36,855 bases of DNA from Xylanivirga thermophila (GTDB lineage Bacteria > Bacillota > Clostridia > Caldicoprobacterales > Xylanivirgaceae), in NCBI RefSeq assembly GCF_004138105.1, contig NZ_RXHQ01000028.1, positions 1 through 36,855 on the forward strand, read 5' to 3'. A program made the position numbers and the translations under genes. A model generated the notes under the pieces. It made no database searches, was not told the origin of the DNA, and was given only the letters and a program-made list of their open reading frames with translations. The stretch's first letter is position 1. Every line of letters begins with the position of its first letter. This document shows, one piece after another, positions 1 through 7,169 of the stretch.

Positions 1-207
1 ATGGAGCCAAAAATGTATTTGATATTTAGATTAGATTGGTTTTGTTTGATGTGATTAACTATTAAATTTGCAGGTTTGATAGTGCTTTCATTCACTGATT
101 AATACAATACTAATTATACAAGGAGGAGGGATATATCTTGAATGATATAGCGACATAAAAAAACATATAAGATATTAGGATAATTAAAAATATAGGGGGG
201 AGTAGCT
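1..207. other. Leader region without a gene
   Basis: No convincing gene is present. A very strong ribosome-binding sequence (AAGGAGGAGGG, 120-130) is followed by TTG at 138 and ATG at 142, but both frames stop within seven codons (TAA at 156-158, TAG at 148-150). This could be a tiny leader ORF or the relic of a deleted gene start. Possible promoter boxes such as TTCACT at 91-96 with TTATAC at 114-119 (17 nt spacing) are weak. The McrBC-like cassette probably starts its transcript here, because no other upstream promoter is visible in the window. Confidence 0.35.
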
Positions 208-1518
208 TTGGATGAGATAGATGTATTTGTTTCATTGCTAGATGATATTGATGCAGATAATATATTAAGATTTTTAAAACAAAACATGAAGACAGGGAGT
301 TTGGATTTTAAAAAGGCACGCATTAGAATTTTATTAAGGAGTGGGGGAAAACAAAGGATAAACCCCATGTTTAATGTGGCACGTATCTATAAAACTGATT
401 TATTATCCAACTTAAATGAGAAGGAATTCACATGGTTTATAGCAAGTGATAATATAATGGGCGATGCCCAAAAATTTGCTAACTTTATATTGTATTATCC
501 TAAAAAATTACGGGATTTAATGCCGTCTATAGAAGATAACATAAACAAAAATATATCATGGAATACTTTTGAGTTTCCTTTTGAAACGGAGGAGGAATTA
601 AAAAACTATGAGCAAAAGATTCCTATTTTTCCTCCCGCCCTTAAGGTAAAAAAGTTTCTAATACAAAGGCTCATAAATCAAGCCTTTAAAGATGGTAAAA
701 TTGAAGATATACCCTATGACCTTGTGGAAAAGATAAAAGAATACTCCTTGCTTGATATGTACAGAGAGTCATGCAAAAAAGAATATCCACTTTTTGTATT
801 AGAATATGCATATATATCTACCCATGAATCAATACCTAAAGACTTGGAAGCACAATTAGAGATAGATATCATAAGCAGACTTATGGATATATATCCTATG
901 GATAACTTGATCAAACAAGAAACTGAGGATGATAAGGACAAAGAAATAGAAATGCTGAAAGAACGCATTAAAAGCTTGGACTCCAAGGCAAAACAGGTGG
1001 ATAATAAATATAAATCTGATATAAAAGCACTAAAGCAACAGTTAAATAATAAAGATAAAAAACATAAGGTGGAAGTTGAAAAACTATCATCTAAGATAAT
1101 GCAATTCAGTAAAGAATGTGATGACATAAGCAATAGATCTAAGGAATATAGTGATAGGCTAGAGAAAATGGAAATGTACTTGTCGGAGGTATTTCAAGAA
1201 GAGGCGGAAATAACACCTTTATTTGCTTTTATACTAAATGACGAACTTTTTAATACAGCACATATTACTAAATACATATTTAAAGAAATATTATTACTTC
1301 CAGTATCTAACTGGAAGAGCCAAGTAAATGGAATTAAAAAAATATATATACAGCGGGAAGGTATATCCAGCAAAAAAATAGAAAGCGTAAAATCCTATTG
1401 TAAGGAGCATTTAATACCTGATTGCATAGTGAGTATACAAGATGAAAAGGTTCTCATAGAGCTTATTGCAATTATAAAGTATAGGATAGGGGATGTTAAA
1501 TATGGATTATACAATTGA
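208..1518 (+). CDS. Unrecognised coiled-coil protein, first gene of an McrBC-like cassette
   Basis: I do not recognise this 436-residue protein. The start is TTG at 208, placed 5 nt after a strong GGGGGGAG site (195-202); no ATG in this frame fits better. Residues 1-230 look globular and mostly helical with no motif I know. Residues about 238-330 are rich in Lys, Glu, Asp and Gln with heptad-like spacing and read as a long coiled coil. Residues about 335-436 form a separate C-terminal domain of alternating predicted helices and strands. There is no signal peptide or membrane segment, so it should be cytoplasmic. Its 3' end overlaps the AAA+ ATPase gene by 17 nt, which implies translational coupling and a joint function. 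By analogy with coiled-coil subunits of McrBC-type systems it may recognise a target or scaffold the complex; that is inference. Confidence 0.8.
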   Translation: MDEIDVFVSLLDDIDADNILRFLKQNMKTGSLDFKKARIRILLRSGGKQRINPMFNVARIYKTDLLSNLNEKEFTWFIASDNIMGDAQKFANFILYYPKKLRDLMPSIEDNINKNISWNTFEFPFETEEELKNYEQKIPIFPPALKVKKFLIQRLINQAFKDGKIEDIPYDLVEKIKEYSLLDMYRESCKKEYPLFVLEYAYISTHESIPKDLEAQLEIDIISRLMDIYPMDNLIKQETEDDKDKEIEMLKERIKSLDSKAKQVDNKYKSDIKALKQQLNNKDKKHKVEVEKLSSKIMQFSKECDDISNRSKEYSDRLEKMEMYLSEVFQEEAEITPLFAFILNDELFNTAHITKYIFKEILLLPVSNWKSQVNGIKKIYIQREGISSKKIESVKSYCKEHLIPDCIVSIQDEKVLIELIAIIKYRIGDVKYGLYN

Positions 1519-3505
1519 AATAGATGATAAGGATATAATTCAATGTAATGAATGTTATATGGTTGGTGTGCTGGCAGATAAAGAAGAATCATATCCAAAT
1601 ATAGGTGATGAACAAGATTGCGTAACACCCATGAGGAATTCATCTACTATTGTTTTTTATATAAAGCCTCTAAGTCAGGATCCGGAGCCTATTGCAGATA
1701 ACTTAAATACCTCTTTTGAAAATCCTTTATATATAGGAATAGATAATGATCAAAGTTCTTATACAATAAATACTATGCAATATAAACATACTACAGATAT
1801 AGAGCTCAAAAAAAGCATGATAAAGGACAAATTAAAGGATAAGGTAATACTTTTTAAACCCAAATTAGCATCTAAACATGACAGCAATCGCATATATAAA
1901 AATGCAATAATAGTGGGTATAGAGCCGGATATAAAGATTGATAAGGATACCATATTTACTCCAGTACCAGTAGTGGAGATGCCTATGCAGGATTTCGAAT
2001 CTAAATTATTAAAAGGTCAATATATAATGTTAGAAGGATATAACCACGCCACATACCCTCCAGAATATATATTATGTGGAGACTATCTATACTTTGAATT
2101 TCCCTTGTGGGAAAAGCACGATAAAAATATTTATATGTGGAAGATTGGAGAGTGTCCTGAAAAGATAAAAAAGACAAGGATAAATTTTAATAGTCTTGAA
2201 CTTTCCGATAAGATGATTCGCGGAGGCAGCAATAGTCTTATCTTTATAGAACAGTCTTTCCTTTATAAAAATTCAATAGAAAACAAGGATGTTGGATATA
2301 TAACTACCCATCCCGCTCCCGAGGTGGTAGATATAAGTATACCCAAGGTGAAACAGGATATTGGACTGGAGGATGAATGTGCATTTTTGTATGCACTTAA
2401 AAACTTTGCTTTAAAACAACGCTTGTCTTATTCTATGGACGATCTTATAAATTTTCATACCTGTATAAAGACAAACCTTCTTACTATATTAGCAGGTATG
2501 TCTGGTACTGGTAAAACACAGCTGGCTCTTATCTATGCTAAACTTTTAGGTTTGGATGAGGAGAATGGTAATTTGCTTTTTTTACCCATAAGTCCTTCCT
2601 ATACAGAACCAGGGGATCTACTAGGATATTTAAACAATATGAATGGTCTTTTTATGCCATCTGAGACTGGGCTTGCGGATTTTTTGATCCATGCTCAGGA
2701 AAATCCCAAGGAGATGCATATAGCAATATTTGATGAGATGAATCTATCCCAGGTGGAGTATTGGTTTGCACCTTTTATATCATTGATGGAAAAACAAGCG
2801 TATGAGCGTAATCTATTGTTGTATAATGTTAATTCAAACTGCATAAACAAATCCCAATATCCATCCATGGTAAACATAGGAGATAATATAAGATTTATAG
2901 GTACTGTAAATATGGATGAAACTACCAAAAATTTCTCTGACAGACTTCTTGACAGGGCTAATGTCATAACCCTTAAGAAAAAGAACTTTAAAGAGCTAAA
3001 AAGTGATCTTAATGAAGTTGATCAAGATATGGATGTGGACAAGGTAGCCGCATTTGATAGCTACTTAAAGTATAGTCCATGGATACAGAAGGATAAACTT
3101 TGGCTGGATGCATATACAGAAGAGGAATTGGAGTTTTTAGATGAGCTCCACGCAATTATCAATAGTTGTGATGCACAAAAGGGCATATCATTTCGTATTG
3201 CAAGGAAGATGGGTGAATACTTGAACAATATACCTAGGGGAGAAGATATAAAGCCTATGCTATCCAAAGAAGATGCTTTTGATATGCAGATAAAACAGCG
3301 TCTTATAACCAAGCTAAGAGGTACGGAAGGACAATTAGGCAAATTGGTAGGCATATCAAGGAAAGATGAAGATTTACCAGAGGATGGTATATTATTTGAT
3401 TTTTTCACCAGTGACAGGGCTCAGGAGATTAGTCATTTTTATCAAACACGACAGGAAATAATAAGAAAGGCAAGGGAGCTTGGACGCTATGGATATGCAG
3501 ACTAA
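1502..3505 (+). CDS. McrB-like AAA+ nucleotide-driven motor protein
   Basis: This is a 667-residue protein of the McrB/AAA_5 kind. Residues 1 to about 290 are an N-terminal region of unknown fold, probably the specificity part. The AAA+ module follows: Walker A GMSGTGKT (332-339), Walker B IAIFDEMN (408-414, acidic pair D411/E412), sensor-1 region GTVNMDETT (467-475), and SDRLLDRA with candidate arginine fingers (R481, R485). McrB proteins use GTP; whether this one uses GTP or ATP cannot be read from sequence. An ATG at 1493 abuts the GGGG tract, whereas ATG 1502 lies 9 nt after it and is preferred. It overlaps the upstream gene by 17 nt and the downstream nuclease gene by 17 nt. The expected role is a hexameric motor that feeds DNA or RNA to the nuclease encoded next. 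Confidence 0.88.
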   Translation: MDYTIEIDDKDIIQCNECYMVGVLADKEESYPNIGDEQDCVTPMRNSSTIVFYIKPLSQDPEPIADNLNTSFENPLYIGIDNDQSSYTINTMQYKHTTDIELKKSMIKDKLKDKVILFKPKLASKHDSNRIYKNAIIVGIEPDIKIDKDTIFTPVPVVEMPMQDFESKLLKGQYIMLEGYNHATYPPEYILCGDYLYFEFPLWEKHDKNIYMWKIGECPEKIKKTRINFNSLELSDKMIRGGSNSLIFIEQSFLYKNSIENKDVGYITTHPAPEVVDISIPKVKQDIGLEDECAFLYALKNFALKQRLSYSMDDLINFHTCIKTNLLTILAGMSGTGKTQLALIYAKLLGLDEENGNLLFLPISPSYTEPGDLLGYLNNMNGLFMPSETGLADFLIHAQENPKEMHIAIFDEMNLSQVEYWFAPFISLMEKQAYERNLLLYNVNSNCINKSQYPSMVNIGDNIRFIGTVNMDETTKNFSDRLLDRANVITLKKKNFKELKSDLNEVDQDMDVDKVAAFDSYLKYSPWIQKDKLWLDAYTEEELEFLDELHAIINSCDAQKGISFRIARKMGEYLNNIPRGEDIKPMLSKEDAFDMQIKQRLITKLRGTEGQLGKLVGISRKDEDLPEDGILFDFFTSDRAQEISHFYQTRQEIIRKARELGRYGYAD

Positions 3506-5321
3506 GCTTATATTTGTCTCACAGTTGGGAGATGATATAAGACGATTCGAATTGAATATGGATGATATCCTAGATAAAAAATCAGAGAGTTCCATATACG
3601 AAATACGTGAAGATTGTGGACTTAAAGTATGCTTGGAGAGCAACAATGAAAAAGATTATATTGAAATAGACAGCTGTATGAATGATGAACCGTCTATTCT
3701 AAGACCAGGTATATGGAAAGTATTAGCTGGCTATAGTCAGGAATATGGAATCTTAACACCGGGTTGCTACGGTATAAAGCTAAATATAGATGGAATGGCA
3801 TATGAATTTGTATATAAGGTACTGCCTATTTCCATGGAATGGGAAGGACTTTTAAACTTGAGAAGTTATCTAGAAAGTGTATTAAAAGGGCTTTCTCAAA
3901 ATCTATATATGCAGCATTTGACAGGGGAGAGAAATATCCCTATAGATACAGGATTTTCGATACATGGTATGTATGCATATTTAAAGCAGAGTAAACGTGA
4001 GCTATATGTTGCAATTGATCAAATTACAAAAAATCCTATTACTGATATAGCCAGAGAATATGGTGAGCGTAGTTATAGTGTTCATCCGGATATGAAGAGT
4101 CAAAGATGGCTGTCTAAAAAGGGCATGTCATTAAACTCTAACCCATATTATTCCAATATAGTGTATGAGAAGCATTGTATATCGCATAAGGATATAACTC
4201 CTAACAAATGGATTAAAAAGATGTTGGTAGAGATTATATATATATTAGGTAATATGGATAAAAAATATACAGAGATAGTTAATAGACTAAATATAGTTTT
4301 AAAGCAGGAAAAGGCAGAAATAGAAAGGCTAGTTAAGGAAATAGAGATGGACAAAGAAAACTGGTCGCTGGATCCTAGTGTAATATATGATAAAAACGTT
4401 AAACTTAATGGTCTTAACAGTGATATAGAAAACATATCCAAAAGGGTAGTTGCACTAAAAGAGGCACAAGCTGAAATACAATGTATAAAGGTACAGTTAA
4501 GTTATTATGTCTATGAGACTTGGTTGTTCCAGGTAAATGTTGCAGATAGCCTAAAAAAAGCCCCTGTCTCATTGTTCAAAGATGCTCGTTATGCAAAGGT
4601 ATATGAGATTTATAGTAATATTTCGGAGGCAGATTCAAAATCGTCTGATAGGAATATATATTTTCCAAGTAAAAAAACTCAGGATCTTTTTGAGTATTAT
4701 GCTGTAGTATTGGTTGTTGAAGTATTGAGAAATATGGGTTTTCAATGGAAATCAGGATGGATTGCCGACAGACTGGATACAGATCTTTATAATGGAGAGT
4801 TACCTAAAGGAACTGTTATGACGTTTGAAAATGAGAAATATTATTGCGAATTAGCATATGACAAGGTGGTAGAGGGTAATAATCGCGTATATAACCAAAG
4901 TAAGGGAGCTTTTATGCGTTATAGTGCTAGACATTATCGCCCTGATATAAGAGTGGCATTTTTTGACCAGAGCAATCGAAAAATGTTAGGTGCCTTTATT
5001 GTAGAAGCAAAATGTAGGAAAGGAAAATATATGATAAATCAGGAAAGTTCAGACCCTTCATCTTTGCAAGTGCAGGTTTTAGACTACTGGGGATTTGGAT
5101 ATTGTGAGGATCCAAGGGGGAATAGGCCTCCCATAAGGGATGTAATTAAAAAGATAATAGTTATATATCCCAGGCAAGATTGTAAAGTCGAGTATTCTCG
5201 TAATGATATGAACTTATCTTTTGTTCAAGTAGAGGCGACAGACGATAATGATGTAAAAAGACATTTTGGATATATGAGGCTCAAAGAGGAAATAGATGAG
5301 GTAATTAACAAATATATTTAG
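3489..5321 (+). CDS. McrC-like protein with DUF2357-type region and PD-(D/E)XK nuclease
   Basis: This 610-residue protein is the likely effector of the cassette. Its C-terminal part carries a PD-(D/E)XK nuclease signature: RPD (D486), then about 20 residues on AFIVEAKCRKGK with E506 and K508, followed by a Q-rich helix (LQVQVLDYW). Residues about 258-340 form a coiled coil. The N-terminal region resembles McrC/DUF2357-type adaptors that bind the AAA+ ring; that is a family judgement by eye. TTG 3480 is too close to AGGGAG (3473-3478); ATG 3489 lies 10 nt after it and gives a 17-nt overlap with the ATPase gene, matching the previous junction. With the two genes upstream it forms a type IV restriction-like or antiviral nuclease system. 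The target (modified DNA, phage DNA or RNA) is unknown. Confidence 0.87.
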   Translation: MDMQTKLIFVSQLGDDIRRFELNMDDILDKKSESSIYEIREDCGLKVCLESNNEKDYIEIDSCMNDEPSILRPGIWKVLAGYSQEYGILTPGCYGIKLNIDGMAYEFVYKVLPISMEWEGLLNLRSYLESVLKGLSQNLYMQHLTGERNIPIDTGFSIHGMYAYLKQSKRELYVAIDQITKNPITDIAREYGERSYSVHPDMKSQRWLSKKGMSLNSNPYYSNIVYEKHCISHKDITPNKWIKKMLVEIIYILGNMDKKYTEIVNRLNIVLKQEKAEIERLVKEIEMDKENWSLDPSVIYDKNVKLNGLNSDIENISKRVVALKEAQAEIQCIKVQLSYYVYETWLFQVNVADSLKKAPVSLFKDARYAKVYEIYSNISEADSKSSDRNIYFPSKKTQDLFEYYAVVLVVEVLRNMGFQWKSGWIADRLDTDLYNGELPKGTVMTFENEKYYCELAYDKVVEGNNRVYNQSKGAFMRYSARHYRPDIRVAFFDQSNRKMLGAFIVEAKCRKGKYMINQESSDPSSLQVQVLDYWGFGYCEDPRGNRPPIRDVIKKIIVIYPRQDCKVEYSRNDMNLSFVQVEATDDNDVKRHFGYMRLKEEIDEVINKYI

Positions 5322-5366
5322 TGTAATATGTTATAATAATACGAAAAAAATGAGGGGATGTTTTTC

Positions 5367-6239
5367 ATGAAAGAGTTTGACAACAATATGAATTGGTATA
5401 AGGGCAATATTCATACACATACCAAGCTATCGGATGGAGCTGTTTCGCCTGAACAATGTATACATATATATAAGGAAAAGGGATATGATTTCATTTGTAT
5501 AACCGATCATAGAAAGTTTTATCCCGATGCTAAAAAAGATGATTTTTTGGTCATTGGTGGTTCAGAGTTTCATATAAATGATTTTGATGAAAGAAGAGCC
5601 TATCATATTGTAGGACTGGGCATTGATAGAGAGATCTACACGGATGATACTTTTTCACCTCAGAGGATTATCGATGAAGTAAATAGACAGCATGGTCTGG
5701 CCATATTAGCCCATCCATCATGGTCTCTTCTTACCCATGATGATTTGATCTCTCTTAGAAATTATATAGGAATAGAGATATGGAATAGTGTATCAGATGC
5801 CTATAGTGGGAGAGGCCTTTCCATTGATTATTTGGATGTGCTGGCCTCCAAAGGAGTTTTTAAACTAGCCTTTGCAGTGGATGATACCCATTTTTATCAG
5901 AGAGATTTAGGCGGAGGATATATTATGGTAAATAGTCCGGATTTAAATAGAAAGTCTATTTTAGATGCCATAAAAAAAGGTAGATTTTATTGTTCTCAGG
6001 GGCCGGAAATAAAACAAATTAATATAGAAAACGGCATTCTAAATGTAGAGACATCTCCGGTTAAAAAAATAAGTTTCATGACTGGCCTATTCTTTTGTTC
6101 CGATAGGATATATATGGATGAAGACGGAGAAACGCTTACAAAGGCAAGCTATGAAATAAAGCCTGATGATGCCTTTGTAAGGGTTGAATGCACAGATGAG
6201 CATGGAAAGAGGGCATGGAGCCAGATTATAAGATGTTAA
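5367..6239 (+). CDS. PHP-domain metal-dependent phosphoesterase (CehA/McbA-like)
   Basis: A 290-residue PHP-family hydrolase. Metal-binding motifs appear in the usual order: HTH (H16, H18), ITDH (D47, H48), GGSEFH (E67, H69), H80, the AHPSW motif in mid-protein, and a late DDTH. PHP enzymes use two or three metal ions to hydrolyse phosphate esters, including nucleotides and oligonucleotides in some members; the substrate here is unknown. ATG 5358 touches the GAGGGG site, so ATG 5367, 9 nt away, is preferred. The gene starts 45 nt after the nuclease gene on the same strand with no terminator between, so it may be co-transcribed with the McrBC-like cassette. A TATAAT at 5332-5337 could give it a separate promoter. 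A role in the defence system is possible but unproven. Confidence 0.85.
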   Translation: MKEFDNNMNWYKGNIHTHTKLSDGAVSPEQCIHIYKEKGYDFICITDHRKFYPDAKKDDFLVIGGSEFHINDFDERRAYHIVGLGIDREIYTDDTFSPQRIIDEVNRQHGLAILAHPSWSLLTHDDLISLRNYIGIEIWNSVSDAYSGRGLSIDYLDVLASKGVFKLAFAVDDTHFYQRDLGGGYIMVNSPDLNRKSILDAIKKGRFYCSQGPEIKQINIENGILNVETSPVKKISFMTGLFFCSDRIYMDEDGETLTKASYEIKPDDAFVRVECTDEHGKRAWSQIIRC

Positions 6240-6252
6240 TAAGCTGATTGAT

Positions 6253-6288
6253 AGGGATAAATGATAGAAAAATCTATCATTTATCCCT
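6253..6288. terminator. Perfect hairpin between convergent genes
   Basis: A 15-bp perfect stem (AGGGATAAATGATAG, 6253-6267, against 6274-6288) closes a 6-nt loop. It sits between the 3' ends of the PHP gene (+) and the XRE regulator (-), where a bidirectional terminator is expected. On the + strand it is followed by A-rich rather than T-rich sequence, so it is not a textbook intrinsic terminator. It may act as an mRNA 3'-end stabiliser. Confidence 0.6.
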
Positions 6289-6328
6289 AAAAAATAAGCA
6301 CCTTTTTATGCTGCCCTAGATTTTTGTA

Positions 6329-6694
6329 TTATTTATTTCGTTTAAGCATTTTTTTATACTTCATATTTATGATGTCTTTTACATCTTCTTGATCCCTTAG
6401 GTCAAGCTGTCTAAATTTTAGTATCATATTCTTTTCTAAATCTGTAACAGAAAAGAGCTCATCTTCATCTGAATTGTTAACAGATTTATAAGGAATGCCT
6501 TTTCCTAAGAGTAACCAATCGGCAGAAACATTAAAGTATTGAATTAATGCAATCAAAGCATCTACCCCTGGTTTTGCCCTTCCCCTTTCCCAATCTCCCA
6601 CATTGCCTGATGATACCCCTATTTTTTTTGATAAGTTGGCTTGAGAAATATTATTTATTTTTCGGAGCATTTTGATTCTTTCACCTATATCCAA
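6329..6694 (-). CDS. XRE-family repressor
   Basis: A 121-residue DNA-binding protein. Residues about 6-60 form a Cro/cI-type helix-turn-helix: ISQANLSKKIGVSSGNVGDW is the helix-turn-helix proper, and AKPGVDALIALIQYFNVSADWLL completes the five-helix fold. The C-terminal 50 residues are charged and probably dimerise; there is no LexA-like peptidase domain. The start is TTG (complement of 6692-6694), 9 nt after an AAGGAG site. It is transcribed away from a small Cro-like gene at 6905, and the shared intergenic region contains an inverted repeat over a near-consensus promoter. This arrangement resembles the immunity switch of a prophage or integrative element, although no integrase or phage structural gene is present here. 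Confidence 0.88.
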   Translation of the reverse strand: MDIGERIKMLRKINNISQANLSKKIGVSSGNVGDWERGRAKPGVDALIALIQYFNVSADWLLLGKGIPYKSVNNSDEDELFSVTDLEKNMILKFRQLDLRDQEDVKDIINMKYKKMLKRNK

Positions 6695-6728
6695 AAACTA
6701 TCACTCCTTTTAATAAAAAATAATTTTG

Positions 6729-6767
6729 CACGAATAACATTGACATATGTACAAATTCGTGTATAAT
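6729..6767 (+). promoter_or_regulatory. Near-consensus promoter overlapped by an operator-like inverted repeat
   Basis: TTGACA (6740-6745) and TATAAT (6762-6767) are separated by 16 nt, a near-perfect sigma-A promoter reading toward the Cro-like gene at 6905. CACGAAT (6729-6735) and its exact inverse ATTCGTG (6755-6761) flank the -35 box, with centres 26 bp apart. A second palindrome, ACATATGT (6743-6750), lies between them. A dimer of the divergently encoded XRE protein bound here would block the promoter. The assignment of that protein to this site is inference. The resulting leader is about 130 nt before the TTG start at 6905. Confidence 0.8.
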
Positions 6768-6904
6768 ATAATTAACAGTTTAGCTAATTATTATTTCTTA
6801 TGCTATTAAAAATAATTATACCATATTGCAACCATGTGATACAGAACCAAAATTTTTATGAGTTATATTCTTTATTCTTGTATTTTAAGGGAAGGAGGGG
6901 TATT

Positions 6905-7117
6905 TTGAAAGAACGGCAGTTGACTTCGTTTGGAGCAATCGTCAAAAAAAGACTTATCGAACTCAATAAAACCCAAAGATGGCTTGCTGATCAGGTAGGC
7001 ATAAATGAGAAGTATTTACACTTAATCTTATATGGTGATAGGTCAGGTGAAACATATGTTGATAGTATAATGCATGCATTAGATCTAGATCCAAATAAGA
7101 TTTTAAAACCGGCCTAA
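6905..7117 (+). CDS. Small Cro-like helix-turn-helix protein
   Basis: A 70-residue protein that is almost entirely one helix-turn-helix domain: FGAIVKKRLIELNKTQRWLA, then QVGINEKYLHLILYG, then a C-terminal helix. It belongs to the small XRE/Cro-like proteins common in Firmicute prophages and integrative elements. The frame is open back to ATG 6800, but that extension has no ribosome site; TTG 6905 follows GGAGGGG (6894-6900) by 4 nt and gives the normal family length. It is driven by the strong promoter at 6740-6767 and probably repressed by the divergent XRE protein. The gene ends 52 nt before the binding-protein gene of ABC importer 1 with no terminator between, so it could influence or be co-transcribed with that operon. 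A decayed copy of its 3' half lies at 10830-10934. Confidence 0.8.
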   Translation: MKERQLTSFGAIVKKRLIELNKTQRWLADQVGINEKYLHLILYGDRSGETYVDSIMHALDLDPNKILKPA

Positions 7118-7169
7118 ACGAAGGAAATAAACAAATCAACTGATTGGTGAAAATAGAGGAGGTATAAAA

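Noticed and set aside
1-54. 17-codon open frame starting at the first base
   Set aside because: No ribosome site can be seen because the window begins there, and the peptide resembles nothing I know; it could be the tail of an outside gene, but this is not supportable.
714-1133. 139-residue antisense open frame over the coiled-coil gene
   Set aside because: It is a Ser/Leu-rich reverse complement of a Lys/Glu-rich coiled coil, typical of an artefact frame.
6800-6904. N-terminal extension of the Cro-like protein from ATG 6800
   Set aside because: It has no ribosome site, an unusual hydrophobic composition, and would add 35 residues to a protein whose family length is matched by the TTG start at 6905.
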